Of a stretch of 64,000 bases of DNA, positions 43,535 through 54,721 are shown one piece after another; position 1 is the first letter of the stretch; every line of letters begins with the position of its first letter. The notes under the pieces are model-generated. The model was not told the origin of the DNA. It ran no database searches and saw nothing but the letters and a program-made list of their open reading frames with translations. The translations under genes and the position numbers were made by a program. This stretch comes from an uncultured Clostridium sp. (GTDB lineage: Bacteria; Bacillota; Clostridia; Lachnospirales; Lachnospiraceae), in assembly GCA_902496665.1 (NCBI GenBank), contig CABVBU010000013.1, positions 1 through 64,000 on the forward strand. The letters are read 5' to 3'.

Positions 43535-46500
43535 TTATCTTCCGGTCAGCGCTCCGTCCGCTCCGACGCGGTAACCATCCGGTGTAACCGCGTTGGCGTA
43601 CATTGCGCCCTCCGGGATCAGGTTTCCATTCGGATCAAGGACTCCTGCCATCGGATTCAGGTAATACCAGATTCCGTTCACACGGATCCAGCCGACTGCC
43701 ATGTCTCCGTCCGGATTCAGATAGTACCAGCGTCCGTTCACAAAGATCCAGCCCGTTGCCATATCTCCGTTCTCATTCAGATAATACCACTTTCCGTTTA
43801 CGAATCTCCAGCCTGTCGCCATTCTTCCGTCCGGATCCAGATAGTACCACTTTCCGTTCACGGATCTCCAGCCTGTTGCCATTCTTCCATCCGGGTCCAG
43901 ATAGTACCAGCGTCCGGATGCGTCTAGCAGCCATCCGATGTGAGTGTATCCGTCTGCGTCACCGTAATACCAGTGATCGTTCTTAAATACCCACTCATTG
44001 CGCGCCAGCGTGCCGTCCATCTTCATGAGTCTCTTTCTGCGGACCGTTCCGGAGCCGGAATTCGGCTTCGTTGAGCCGCCGCCGTTTCCTCTTGCGAGTT
44101 CTACCGGAATCGTAAGTGTGCTCTCATTTCCGAGCTCATCCCACGCCTTGAATACAACATCGTACTTTCCGGAATGGTACAGCATGATCTTCGCCTCGCC
44201 GTCTGTCAGCGTCAATTCCTTCTCCACCTTCGTGTCTGTCATGTAAGTCACCTTCGTGACATCCGTCAGGTCATCCAGGATCCTGATACCGATCTCATAC
44301 GGCACGCGCTTCGTTCTGCTCGCCGAGATCTGCTCGATCTTCGGACCGGTGCTGTCCACGATGATTCCCTGGCTGTTGATGATAATGTAGTTTCCTGCGT
44401 CATCGGTGATTCTCGCGTAGACGATGGACTTGCTGTCCATCTCGATATCAGCCCATGCCCAGTCTTTCCATTCCACGTTCGCCAGCTCTTCCTTCGTGAG
44501 TCCCGTCACTTCTTTTCCGTCCGCTCCCGGAACCTTGTACTCATAGTGCTCGATGGATGCCACATGGTCGTTGTCATCCGCGAGGATCTCAACTTCCACA
44601 TTTTCCTTAAACAGCAGGCCGAAGCTTACTTTATTTAAGAATGACTTCCAGGAATTTTCACCGAGAACGAGCTCACCGGTCGGATTCTCCACATCCCGGA
44701 AGACTGCTTCCAGCTCTGTGGACTGTTCCATGGTCATTGCGAGCTTTTTATCCGTCCTCAGATAATTTCCGTCTGTTCCGGCAATTCTCCACCCGAGGAA
44801 TACAAAGCCCTTTCCTTCGGATGCCTCTGATTCAAATATCTCCCCTTTCTTCAATACCTGGCTCTCCTGCGTTACAGTTCCGCCATGATGGTTCACAACC
44901 TTCGCCTCGCAGAGCTTCGTCACATGGAATTCCTTCTCCTCCGACATGCTGCCCGCAAAAGCACCTGTCGCTGTGACCTTCACTCTCACATCGCCCTGAT
45001 CCTTCACAGTGAGAATTCCCGTATTCGGATCCACAGACGCGATATCCGCACCGGAAAGGATCTCATACGTGTAAGTCAGCGGCGCTGCCATATGTCCGGC
45101 AACATCACAGGTCTTCCGCTTCGCCTTCGGGTTCAGCGGGATCTCCACGGTGTCTTTATCCGTCTCGATCGTCTGCTCTTCTTCCCCGGCGATCGTAAGT
45201 CCGTAAAATCCACAGGTACAGCCATCTACGGTAAAGCGGAACGTGTAGGTTCTGGTCTGTCCGTTTTCTTTCACCGTGATCTCTGCCGTCCGCTTATCCT
45301 GCGAAGCTTCTGCCTGACGGATCGTAACGGTTCCCCGTCCTGTCAGGCTTTCCGCATTCTCAAGCTGTGGGATCACAGGATTTCCGTCCTGATCCTTTCC
45401 TACATTGATGCGATAGCTTGTGATCTCCGGTGTGAACTCGGTTCCCCAGGTGAGACCTGTTGACGAAAATTCGATGTTTCGAAGCTTCGCCTGATTATCA
45501 TAAACTTTCTGTGCCGTTTTCTTTCCGTCAGCGGTCGTTGCCCTGAGAATAAAGTAATTTTTGACCTCATCCGGAATATTGATGTAATTTTGGATATCTG
45601 CCGTCGGAGCATTGCTCTGACGCAACTGGATCTCATCCGCACCTCCATCCGGATCGTTGCTCTGCACCAGTTTCCAGGTAACCTTTTTCTCCTCTTCCTC
45701 AGCGTCCGGAGCAACCACTTCCATGTAGACCTTATCTTCGCCGTCTTTCTTGATCCACATGACATTTACAACCGGTTTCTCAAGATCGATGTCTGCCACA
45801 GGAATGATCTGCAGCTGCGTAAGTCCCTCACCATTCGTGGACCGGACAATATACATACCATTTTTTGCAAGCGCAAACTGATATGGATCCTCCTGCTCTG
45901 CCGAAACCTGCTTCTCGCTGATCGATTTTTTAGAAGAAAGCTCCAGCTCAGATACCTTCGCAGTATCGGTTGCATCCGAGCTTGTGTATACAAGATACGC
46001 ATTGCCCTCATCCAGCTTTTCTCCGGCTGCCGGTTCCTGTCCGGCCTTATCCGTGATCTTCACGGTACCGTCCGGCCAGGAATCATTCGTGAGTGTTCCC
46101 TTTTCACCAAACCAGTCGACCTTCAGCGTCTCCATCGTCTCAAGTCCCGCCGCATCGCGGACAAGGATCTGATACGTTCCGTTCTTATTGATCAAAAGCT
46201 CGGATTTCGCAAGCCGGTTTCCGGTATTGGATACGAAATCGGCTGTCTTTCCGTCAATCGTCGCTGCCTGGATTCCCGTATTGTCCGCAAACCATACCGG
46301 GAACAGGATCGTCTCACCGGTCTTTACCGTGCCGGCTTTCGGGATACTCTTTCCGTACAGGATCTGCGGCTCCGCCGTATCCTTATTCTTTTCGATCTCC
46401 TCCTGAAGATTCTTATCAGAATCAAGTCCCCGCGGTCCATAATATTCCACATATTTATCGAATTCTGTCATCTCACCGGTGACTGTGACTTCCACCCTGC

Positions 46501-49500
46501 ACTTTTTCAGTTCATGGTTTCCAAAGTTCACCGCAACCGGATTGAAGAAGCTGTCGCTCTCATATTCCGTCTCGATAAAGCCGAAATCATTTCCGCGGAT
46601 CGCAACCTTTACCTTTCCTTTAAAGTAGAGATCCATGTTGTCTGCAAAGGTTTCGAATGTAAATTTTCCATTCTGATATCCTTTACAGGTGTCTCTCATA
46701 TACGGGAATACATCTGTGAAGGTGCTATAGGAGGTCTCATCCCGGAACGGTTCCTTTCCATCCGTGAATGTCAGTGCAGGGTTTGTTGTCACGATGTTGA
46801 CACCCTCTGTGTTGACAGCGAATGCCATATCGGTAAACGAGCCTGTTTTCAGATCTGCGATACGGATGATTCCGGTTCCCGTCTTCTCCGGTGTGATGGT
46901 AAGCTTCTTTGTATCCGCATTGTAGAAGAGACTTCCAAGATACTTCTCCTCTTTTCCGTCAGCGCCGCTGACCTCACGGACCGTCACGGACGGTTCCTCC
47001 GTCACTCTTGTATTGCTGATTCCCACCGGGATCTCCACGGTATTTCCAAGGATCAGGTTTAAGGTATCCGGAACATCAAAGAGGCTGACCGGCTCCAGAC
47101 TTCTGTAAAGGCTGTTATTGTCGGTTGTGTACTCATAGTTCTCTGCCTCGTCCCCGGCAAGAATCGTAAATCTGAGATTCATGGACTTTGTCGGGTCCTT
47201 CTCATCGTAGCAGGAAACCGGAAGCTTCATGGTTCCTGTCACGTTGATCGCGGATCTTGCGCTCAGGGTGTTGACCACTTTCCCGTCCTTATCCTTCAGA
47301 GTAAAGATTCCATCACTGCCGGCACTCCTTCTAAAGAGGCTGAAGAGAGAGGTTGCCTTGTCAAGCTTCCACTCCGGTCCGGCGATCAGGGCTTCTCCCT
47401 CAGTATCGACCGGATACCAGACCGTCTCCTCAACACCGTTATTCTCCTCGATCTTCGAATACTCGACCTTGATCTTCAGACCCTCTGCGTTTTCCGTACC
47501 GGTATTGTTGATCTGCATATCCACATAAACTTCTACCGTCGGCTCTCCCGCCGCTCTTGTCCGGCTTCTTGTCGTGATCGTCGTGTGACCTTCCGCTCCG
47601 ACCTTCAGATAGCCAAAGCCAAGCTCCGGTTTTTTCCCGACAAAATAGCTTGCATTTGCCGTTCCGACCGAGCTCCAGGAGAACGCGTTTTCATGGAAAT
47701 AGCTCTGATCCTCCGAGATCGTAAAGTACAGGGTCATCTCATCGATCCCTGCCGGAAGCGCTTTCGTCTGGGCTTTCAGACCGGACGCATCCACAAGCTC
47801 CGAGGTATCTGCCTTCGCACCTGCGAGGATATTCTCCTTCACCGTCCAGCTCATGAGCTCCTTCGCCTCTCCGTTTACGGAACCATCCTTGTCAAGCTTC
47901 GCTGCCATAAGTCTGATGGTTGCAGGATTTGCCTCGCTCGCACGAATCGCCGTATCTCCGCTGTTCCGGAAAGAGATCTGTGGTGTCAGGCATGCGCCCT
48001 CCACGAAATTGTAGGAGTCAAATTTCAGGGAAGCTTCCCCGACCTTCTGGTTTCCGATTCCATAAGAGATCGCATAGTAGCCGGTATCGGATGCCATCCG
48101 GCCATTTTCTGTCGCCGGAATGATCTCCTTCACCGCTTCGCCGTAACGATTCTTATACGGTTCTGCCTCTGTAAGCTTCGTCAGGGTTCCCTTCGTCACG
48201 ATCAGAAGCGTTGCCGCCTTTTCATCCTGTAAAAGATCCGTTCCTTCTGCATCGCCGTTTTCTCCTGTCTGGATACCGGCATCGCTGCCATTCTCATCCT
48301 CTCCGGTGTCAGAAATGATCACCGCCGCGGACTTTTTCTGTCCGAGAGCGATCGCCGGTGCCGCAAAGATAAACCGGTCCATGCCGCCCTTGTGGGTTTC
48401 ATCGAAATAATAGTCCCGGATCGTCTCATGATCCAGTCCGCTTCCTGCAGTATCCTCATAGACCTGCATGTGGTTCATCGCCAGCATGACCGGCGCGCCC
48501 CAGGAACCGATGGATGCGTCATAACGGCTGATGTACAGCGCGTTATTCACCGTATCTGCCACGGTATCCGTATAGACCGCAGAGAGATTTCCGTCTCCGT
48601 CTGCTCCAATGATCACATCGGAGCGGACATCCGCCTCCTGTCTCTCCTTTCCATTGGAATCCTGATACAGGGACGGCGTAAAGAACGGGATCACTTTTAC
48701 TGCTCCGCCGGTTTCATCGCCCAACAGGGTCTTCACACCCTCTTCATCGATCACATACGTATTTCCGTTCATGCCAAAGAGGAAGAAGTCTTCCGCCTCC
48801 AAAGCAGTTCCGTCAGCAGACATATGAAGTGCCCCATGAAGGAAATTCAGGTTTGTAAAGTACGGATTCTCAAATGGCTGTTCGAGGGATCCGCCCTCGT
48901 AAATGCCGTCCTGCTCGGAATCCTTGTCATTATCGATCAGGGTGTATAACAGTACCGGGTTACCGATCTCCGGTTCCCTGTCATCTTTCGAAAGCGTGAT
49001 CTTCTGCAGGAAAAGCTGTTTTACGCTGCTCTTCTCATTGCTTCCGTCGATCTGAACTCCGGTCGTGCTGTACGCAAGATAATAGGTACCATTATCATCC
49101 GCTTTCCGCATCACGATGCTGTCGATCCTCGTATGGTTTTCCTTCCATGCGTTGGACGGGCTTGCCGCATAGACCTTCCATTTTTCGGATGCATTTGAGG
49201 AGCTTGCGACCGCAAAGTTCAGGAAGGAATAATCGCCGTATACGCGGTCGATGTCATAATTTACCGCCGCATTCGCCGCCGCATGGGGATCTCCCTCGCC
49301 CTCTCTGGTATCCTTGTCGATCGTCTGACCGTGTCTCGTATCGAAGTACTCTTCATACTCGCCTTTTCTTTTCTTCAGATCATCCACCGTATACGGCTGT
49401 GCCTCAGAGAATACCACAAGGTCATTCCCGGCAGATACCGGCTGGAAACGATAACCGTTCGGCTCGCTCTCGTTCCATTCACGGACAATCTCTGTCACAC

Positions 49501-52500
49501 GAGAGTCTTCCATGGATGTTCCACCAAGCTGGATTCTTGTTGTTTTTACAACCGTATTCTGGCTCATGAGATAAGCTGCATTGGACGGGGACGCATTCTG
49601 CGGGAGCAGACCTGTTCCCTTATAGCTCACCCATGAAACATGGAGCGTTCCGTTCTCATCGACAGATCCGAAGAAATCCAGATCACCTGCTGGATCCGGT
49701 ATTCCGAGATTTTTGTCTACAACGACATACAGCTCATTGTCCTCCGGATCAAACGGATTTACAAGACCAAGTCCTGTATTTCCTGCTTTCGATTTTGATA
49801 CAAGCTCTGAAAGGACAAGCTTGCTGTCCTGCATGTTGTGATCGCGGTCCTCATTGTTGTCAGTCAGGTCTTTGCTGATCACATAGAGCAGGTAGTTATG
49901 GTCCTCTCCCCGCTCGTCCGTCCAGGTGAGAAGCTGGTATCTTGTACCACTTCCAAGATTTTCTGCCAGCTTATAGGCACTGGCGGAAGAACCGAAACCG
50001 CTGACCTCAAACGGCATATCATATAACTGGATTGCTCTTGAGGACGGATCAGGAAGATTGTCCTCCGGCGCATAGATCCACTGATCGTATTCCCGATCCT
50101 CCGGCCACAGGATGTGGATTCCACGTTCCTCGTAGGCATCGTCAATGTTCTTTCTCGATCTTATAAGACTTCTTGTCCCGCCGCCGAAATTCTCTCCAAG
50201 CGCATGCCAGCGGAAGAACCATGTGTTCTTTCCGTCATCGGACCGGCTCTTATCATAACCAGTCTCATAGCCGATGAGATCCATCTCATAGCTTAAGAAA
50301 AGAAGTGTGATCCTCATGCCGACTGCGCCGGTCGTTACAAATTTATCAAAGCTTGCTGCCGCGTCTTTTGTTCCAAAGGATGCCGCGATCGCCACAGAGA
50401 ACTTCAGGTAAAGCTCTACATTTGCGACCTCCACGCCGACACCGCCGCCTGCCTCGATATAGACCGTCGGGCTGATCTCAACACCAGAGAAGATCACCTT
50501 ACTTCCCCTTGTGCCATCCGCCTTTGTGTACTCCTCGACCTCCAGCCCTGTCTGGACTTCAAGATCTGCGCCAAATACAACAAACACATATACAATGTGG
50601 ACAGGCTCCGGATAGACCGTCATCTTCACAGAACCGCCCGCCGCCAGAAGGAATGCGGCCTGTTGGAATTCAAACTTGTTGCTGATCTGGCTGTATTTCC
50701 ACAGGAAGGTCATATTGAGGGCAAGATCAAAGCCTTTCTCACTGGTCTTTCCCTGTGGTTTGACATAGTTCGTACCGTATGTTCCAGTTGTCTGGGTATT
50801 CGATTTCCTGCTTGCCGCGTCGCGAAGCTGGGAGATCGCGTTTTCACCCTTCTCTCCAAATCCAACCGCATTCTTCATGTCGTTCAATGCGTCTCTGGAT
50901 TCCGTAAAGGTATTTCCCGTCTTTGTCTTACTGATCTTCTCGATCTTCGGTGTTTCCTTAGAATTCGGAAGATTGTTTCCCTTCTCCACATACTCGGTTT
51001 CCGTCTTCTTACTGTAAAGCGGAATACCGATGGAAAATCCGACGGTATCACCATCCATGATCAGCTCCGCCGGGCCAAAACCAAGGTTCAGGTTCGGAAG
51101 CTTGATCTTCGGATCCGTCTTTGAGAGATTTGAGCCCTGACCGGACTGCTCGATATCCGGATCCGCCTGTACCACCGGCATCTCATCCTGATTGAAGGAG
51201 AAGGATCCCTTTGACGGTCTCGCATAAAAGCTTCCGAGTCGGGAATTTTCCAGCTGATCCCGGTAGAGGATCGTCAGCGCATATGTATCATTTCCATGAA
51301 AGCTTCCGAGATACGCATTGATCTGGTCCTTCTCCGTTGCCGCCGGATACTGATCCGTGGTCATCATCGTATCATCCAGCCGGATCTCGCCCGGGTTCTC
51401 AAAAGCCTTTAAGAGCGCTCCGTGCCACTCCGGATTCCAGACATATGCATTCCTGCTGTCAGTCGTGTTTTCATTATACTCTGCCGGCTTATAATCTCCG
51501 CCAAGCGGGAAGGAAACATAGCCTACCGAAGCTTTCTCCGTATAGACCTTCTGTGTCATCGTATCGCCGCCGTTGATCTGGCGATAAGACTGCATTTCCT
51601 TTGTGAGGCGTGACTTCTGCTCCTCGTTCGTCACGATCGTCGTAAAGTTCGGAACGATCTTGCAGGTCTCATCCGCAGAAGCTCCCGGCGGAACTCTCAA
51701 GCAGCGCGGGATCATATTGTAGCGGACAAATACCAGCTGGTTATACGTCTTTCCTTCGATAACCACCGGTTCAAGGGTTCCGATATCATAGCTGTCGTCC
51801 ACAAGTGCCTGAACTAAGAGATCTGTCTTTCCGTTTACCTCCTCCAGTTCATAGAGACCTGTCTCCGGATTCAGCGTAACATCGACCTTTCCGTTCTTAT
51901 TATAGTCTACATAAAGAGCTGCCTCCGCGATGCTGCCGATCTCCATCGTGCGTACATGTCCAAGAACGGTGTAATCGTAAAACTGGAATTCCAGCGTTTG
52001 CATGGAAAGCTCCGCAAGACTTACCGGGATTTCCTCGTCGCCCTGATACAGTTCACCGTTGAACAGGATCACATCGTCATGCTTCAGATGGAAATTGACG
52101 GACTTTAAGTTCTTCACACCGGCCAGGAAGAAGGTGTTATCCTTTACTGTAAGACCTTCTAAGGCAACCGTCCGGTCCTTATAATATTTATGGGTCCCTT
52201 CTGTGAGATTCTTATCGTACACGCCCTGGGTGATCGTTGCATTTTTCAGCATGCTCTCCAGACCGGACTTTGTGGACTCATATTCCTCAGCCGTCTTATT
52301 TCCGTCATTGTCCTTATCGATGGAGGCGGAAAAGTTTAAGACGAAATCCTGCGTTCTGTCTAACGGAACGTCCACATAGTAATTATCATTTCTGTTTGTC
52401 AGCTTATTGTCATTCCGCAGTAAAGTGATCGACGCTGACTTTCCATCCGGCATTGCCGTATTCACGATCTTCTGGCTCCGGCATTCGATCAGGCGTACCG

Positions 52501-54721
52501 TGTCATGGAACTTATAGATGCCGCTCTGGCTGTTTTCTGTCAGCTTCAGCCGGCTGCCTACGTACAGATTTCCCCATTTATCCGTACCGCCGTCCTCGAT
52601 CCTGACGGACGGGGCAAGCTCGTCCCGGATAAAATCATCCGCCGCTTTGCTCTTTGCATCGGAGCCATAATTGCGAAGATCGTCCAGCATCTGGTCATCC
52701 GCCGTATGGATCCGGAGGATCGGGTTGTCCGTAAACGCATTTCGTTTTAAATACGCATTCCTAATCTGCTGTCTTCCGGTAATGTTCTTGTTTGCCTGGG
52801 ACTCAACACGCATGTACAGATAATTGTAGTTTTTCAGTGTATCATACGACACACTTCCGCTTGTCACTGCCTGCCACAGGTCTACGGTTGTTTTCGTGTT
52901 TGTTGTCCTCGCATCACTTCCGCATCCGGCCTGTCCGCCGAGATAGAATGCTTTTCTCTTATAATTTCCGGAATTTTCCGAGATAAAGGTACCATCATTC
53001 CGGAACATGACATTGCTGTCCGCGGCTTCATTTCTGAGAAATCTTTTTGCATTGTCCTGTCCGTCACCATAGGCCATATCCTTCGGGTACTCATCATTCC
53101 GGTTTCCGACATAAGCAAAGGTCGCATTGTATTTTCCCGCTTTTTTGTGGGATGTATAGTCACTGTCCACATAGAGTGACTCATATTTATCGTACAGATG
53201 ATCGATATAGAGTCTCGCGAAGATCGTATTGTTTGTTGCGATCTTCCATCCGTTGTCGGAAAATGTGAAATTTGTCCTATCCCTATCTGTACCGGAATCC
53301 ACATACTTTCCGTACTGCCAGTACCAGTTGGAGCCTCCTTTTCCCTCCCCCCGTCTGGAGTCCGCGTTTGCGTATCCATTTACATCGTCAGATTCCCCCG
53401 GAGCCGAACCGGCGATCCGGGCATACTGCTTCCAGGCTCCTTGATTGCTTCCAAACTGGAGCGCGTCCCCGTAGAGGAATGTCCGTGTCATCGGCTGGCT
53501 CTCTGCATCACCGAGAACCGGCGTAATATCGAGCGCTTCCACCGTTTCCCCGTCATTCTCAACAACCTCTGCCAGGACGGTATCTCCCTCTGCCGGAGCA
53601 AGTGCCTCATCACTCATCACAAGACGGTCTGACGCGTCCTCCGCATCCGGAAGGTAGGTCAGCGTCGCAAGATTTTTCCTGTCGGCACTGTTCGTATTAT
53701 AAAGGGAAACTTCGATGGTATCCCCGCCGTCCGCCAGTGTCGCCGCCTTCGGATTCTTCAGATGGACTGTAAATGTTACGTCGTCCGCCTCATCAAGAGA
53801 AGCTTCCCCGTCATTGATCAGCTCCACGGTGATCGTCGTCGTATCGATTCCGCCCGCGAATCCGGTGCTACCTTCTGCCTTCACATAGTCTTTTCCGGCT
53901 TCCGCAGTTCCGTCCTCTGTGTAATAATCCACCTGGCTCACATACTGGATACCGCCGGTACGTTTTAAGACAAGCTGTGCCTGTCCCTCTGACCGGTCCA
54001 CACGGAGGTCCGACACTTCAAAGCCGATTTCACTGTCGATCGCTTCTTCGTTATCGGTAACGCATACCGTCAGACGGTTTGCGGAGTCGTTAAATTCCGC
54101 TCCGGAGGCGTCATAGATCATAGCCAGAAGGAATTCCTCTGCCTCATGCTCATCATCGTCCACTGCGGAGATCAGGATATCCTTTACCCACTCACCATCC
54201 GCAAAGGTAAGGTCAACAAATAAGGTGCCAAACGGGTCCTCCGCTTCTGTGTCAAGCTCCGTGTAGGTCACTCTTGCCGCCTCCGCAGAGCTCGAAGTCG
54301 CGATCCATTCGGTACCGACCGGATCCTCCACCCTAAGCTTCACATCGTTCCAGCTCACTGCGTTCGCGGTGTTTAATTCTTCTCCCTCTTCCTCCATCTC
54401 TGCCGCGGCAGGTGTCAGGGCGATATGGGCAGTTGCCTCCCCATCCCGGCCGCCGAGACGGTACACCGTGAGCTTCTTTTCCTTTTTCTCTCCCTCTTTT
54501 AAGTAAACTGCATTGTCTTTAAACGCAAAGACACCGTTCGGAAATGTTTCGATCCAGTCTTCCGTCTCACTGATCCCTGTTCCGTCATTTCCGGCTACGG
54601 TCTGCCTGCCGCTCTTCGGTTTGATATAACCGTATGCCGGCATACCGCCCTCGACCGCCATAGCAGCCGCAAGAAGGACTGCCGTCCCCTGCCTCAGCCG
54701 CGATTTCCATTTCTTTCTCAT
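43535..54721 (-). CDS. Giant multidomain cell-surface protein with C-terminal cell-wall-binding repeats
   Basis: 3728 residues. A signal peptide (RLRQGTAVLLAAAMAVEGGMPAYG, ~8-31) precedes Calx-beta-like repeats (~60-350, e.g. QVDYYTEDGTAEAGKDYVKAEG). A large central region of unrecognised beta-rich and possibly propeller-like sequence (~400-3000) follows. Towards the end are a cadherin-like beta-sandwich (~3085-3165), a Big2-like domain (~3215-3265), an InlB B-repeat-like domain (~3272-3345, GGTVTQ...FLGWRI) and another Ig-like domain. The last ~150 residues carry about six W-Y-Y-L-containing choline-/cell-wall-binding repeats (GWRxVNGKWYYLxPDGxMAT). There is no LPxTG, so attachment is non-covalent. 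AGGGATC precedes the ATG. An upstream LuxR/MalT-type regulator on the same strand may control it. Role in adhesion or polymer binding is inference. Confidence 0.9.
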   Translation of the reverse strand: MRKKWKSRLRQGTAVLLAAAMAVEGGMPAYGYIKPKSGRQTVAGNDGTGISETEDWIETFPNGVFAFKDNAVYLKEGEKKEKKLTVYRLGGRDGEATAHIALTPAAAEMEEEGEELNTANAVSWNDVKLRVEDPVGTEWIATSSSAEAARVTYTELDTEAEDPFGTLFVDLTFADGEWVKDILISAVDDDEHEAEEFLLAMIYDASGAEFNDSANRLTVCVTDNEEAIDSEIGFEVSDLRVDRSEGQAQLVLKRTGGIQYVSQVDYYTEDGTAEAGKDYVKAEGSTGFAGGIDTTTITVELINDGEASLDEADDVTFTVHLKNPKAATLADGGDTIEVSLYNTNSADRKNLATLTYLPDAEDASDRLVMSDEALAPAEGDTVLAEVVENDGETVEALDITPVLGDAESQPMTRTFLYGDALQFGSNQGAWKQYARIAGSAPGESDDVNGYANADSRRGEGKGGSNWYWQYGKYVDSGTDRDRTNFTFSDNGWKIATNNTIFARLYIDHLYDKYESLYVDSDYTSHKKAGKYNATFAYVGNRNDEYPKDMAYGDGQDNAKRFLRNEAADSNVMFRNDGTFISENSGNYKRKAFYLGGQAGCGSDARTTNTKTTVDLWQAVTSGSVSYDTLKNYNYLYMRVESQANKNITGRQQIRNAYLKRNAFTDNPILRIHTADDQMLDDLRNYGSDAKSKAADDFIRDELAPSVRIEDGGTDKWGNLYVGSRLKLTENSQSGIYKFHDTVRLIECRSQKIVNTAMPDGKSASITLLRNDNKLTNRNDNYYVDVPLDRTQDFVLNFSASIDKDNDGNKTAEEYESTKSGLESMLKNATITQGVYDKNLTEGTHKYYKDRTVALEGLTVKDNTFFLAGVKNLKSVNFHLKHDDVILFNGELYQGDEEIPVSLAELSMQTLEFQFYDYTVLGHVRTMEIGSIAEAALYVDYNKNGKVDVTLNPETGLYELEEVNGKTDLLVQALVDDSYDIGTLEPVVIEGKTYNQLVFVRYNMIPRCLRVPPGASADETCKIVPNFTTIVTNEEQKSRLTKEMQSYRQINGGDTMTQKVYTEKASVGYVSFPLGGDYKPAEYNENTTDSRNAYVWNPEWHGALLKAFENPGEIRLDDTMMTTDQYPAATEKDQINAYLGSFHGNDTYALTILYRDQLENSRLGSFYARPSKGSFSFNQDEMPVVQADPDIEQSGQGSNLSKTDPKIKLPNLNLGFGPAELIMDGDTVGFSIGIPLYSKKTETEYVEKGNNLPNSKETPKIEKISKTKTGNTFTESRDALNDMKNAVGFGEKGENAISQLRDAASRKSNTQTTGTYGTNYVKPQGKTSEKGFDLALNMTFLWKYSQISNKFEFQQAAFLLAAGGSVKMTVYPEPVHIVYVFVVFGADLEVQTGLEVEEYTKADGTRGSKVIFSGVEISPTVYIEAGGGVGVEVANVELYLKFSVAIAASFGTKDAAASFDKFVTTGAVGMRITLLFLSYEMDLIGYETGYDKSRSDDGKNTWFFRWHALGENFGGGTRSLIRSRKNIDDAYEERGIHILWPEDREYDQWIYAPEDNLPDPSSRAIQLYDMPFEVSGFGSSASAYKLAENLGSGTRYQLLTWTDERGEDHNYLLYVISKDLTDNNEDRDHNMQDSKLVLSELVSKSKAGNTGLGLVNPFDPEDNELYVVVDKNLGIPDPAGDLDFFGSVDENGTLHVSWVSYKGTGLLPQNASPSNAAYLMSQNTVVKTTRIQLGGTSMEDSRVTEIVREWNESEPNGYRFQPVSAGNDLVVFSEAQPYTVDDLKKRKGEYEEYFDTRHGQTIDKDTREGEGDPHAAANAAVNYDIDRVYGDYSFLNFAVASSSNASEKWKVYAASPSNAWKENHTRIDSIVMRKADDNGTYYLAYSTTGVQIDGSNEKSSVKQLFLQKITLSKDDREPEIGNPVLLYTLIDNDKDSEQDGIYEGGSLEQPFENPYFTNLNFLHGALHMSADGTALEAEDFFLFGMNGNTYVIDEEGVKTLLGDETGGAVKVIPFFTPSLYQDSNGKERQEADVRSDVIIGADGDGNLSAVYTDTVADTVNNALYISRYDASIGSWGAPVMLAMNHMQVYEDTAGSGLDHETIRDYYFDETHKGGMDRFIFAAPAIALGQKKSAAVIISDTGEDENGSDAGIQTGENGDAEGTDLLQDEKAATLLIVTKGTLTKLTEAEPYKNRYGEAVKEIIPATENGRMASDTGYYAISYGIGNQKVGEASLKFDSYNFVEGACLTPQISFRNSGDTAIRASEANPATIRLMAAKLDKDGSVNGEAKELMSWTVKENILAGAKADTSELVDASGLKAQTKALPAGIDEMTLYFTISEDQSYFHENAFSWSSVGTANASYFVGKKPELGFGYLKVGAEGHTTITTRSRTRAAGEPTVEVYVDMQINNTGTENAEGLKIKVEYSKIEENNGVEETVWYPVDTEGEALIAGPEWKLDKATSLFSLFRRSAGSDGIFTLKDKDGKVVNTLSARSAINVTGTMKLPVSCYDEKDPTKSMNLRFTILAGDEAENYEYTTDNNSLYRSLEPVSLFDVPDTLNLILGNTVEIPVGISNTRVTEEPSVTVREVSGADGKEEKYLGSLFYNADTKKLTITPEKTGTGIIRIADLKTGSFTDMAFAVNTEGVNIVTTNPALTFTDGKEPFRDETSYSTFTDVFPYMRDTCKGYQNGKFTFETFADNMDLYFKGKVKVAIRGNDFGFIETEYESDSFFNPVAVNFGNHELKKCRVEVTVTGEMTEFDKYVEYYGPRGLDSDKNLQEEIEKNKDTAEPQILYGKSIPKAGTVKTGETILFPVWFADNTGIQAATIDGKTADFVSNTGNRLAKSELLINKNGTYQILVRDAAGLETMETLKVDWFGEKGTLTNDSWPDGTVKITDKAGQEPAAGEKLDEGNAYLVYTSSDATDTAKVSELELSSKKSISEKQVSAEQEDPYQFALAKNGMYIVRSTNGEGLTQLQIIPVADIDLEKPVVNVMWIKKDGEDKVYMEVVAPDAEEEEKKVTWKLVQSNDPDGGADEIQLRQSNAPTADIQNYINIPDEVKNYFILRATTADGKKTAQKVYDNQAKLRNIEFSSTGLTWGTEFTPEITSYRINVGKDQDGNPVIPQLENAESLTGRGTVTIRQAEASQDKRTAEITVKENGQTRTYTFRFTVDGCTCGFYGLTIAGEEEQTIETDKDTVEIPLNPKAKRKTCDVAGHMAAPLTYTYEILSGADIASVDPNTGILTVKDQGDVRVKVTATGAFAGSMSEEKEFHVTKLCEAKVVNHHGGTVTQESQVLKKGEIFESEASEGKGFVFLGWRIAGTDGNYLRTDKKLAMTMEQSTELEAVFRDVENPTGELVLGENSWKSFLNKVSFGLLFKENVEVEILADDNDHVASIEHYEYKVPGADGKEVTGLTKEELANVEWKDWAWADIEMDSKSIVYARITDDAGNYIIINSQGIIVDSTGPKIEQISASRTKRVPYEIGIRILDDLTDVTKVTYMTDTKVEKELTLTDGEAKIMLYHSGKYDVVFKAWDELGNESTLTIPVELARGNGGGSTKPNSGSGTVRRKRLMKMDGTLARNEWVFKNDHWYYGDADGYTHIGWLLDASGRWYYLDPDGRMATGWRSVNGKWYYLDPDGRMATGWRFVNGKWYYLNENGDMATGWIFVNGRWYYLNPDGDMAVGWIRVNGIWYYLNPMAGVLDPNGNLIPEGAMYANAVTPDGYRVGADGALTGR
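43660..43960. repeat. Tandem 60-bp repeats encoding wall-binding motifs
   Basis: Five consecutive 60-bp units, each encoding one 20-residue GW..VNG.WYYLN/DPDG.MA unit. Two neighbouring units (about 43810-43920) are nearly identical at the DNA level, so copy number could change by recombination. Confidence 0.8.

Noticed and set aside
43660..43960. Regular ~60-bp repeats that could suggest a CRISPR array
   Set aside because: The units are contiguous, in frame and encode 20-residue wall-binding repeats; there are no spacers.
45590..47062. 490-codon plus-strand open frame
   Set aside because: It is antisense to the giant surface-protein gene, has no family resemblance and follows codon shadowing of that gene.
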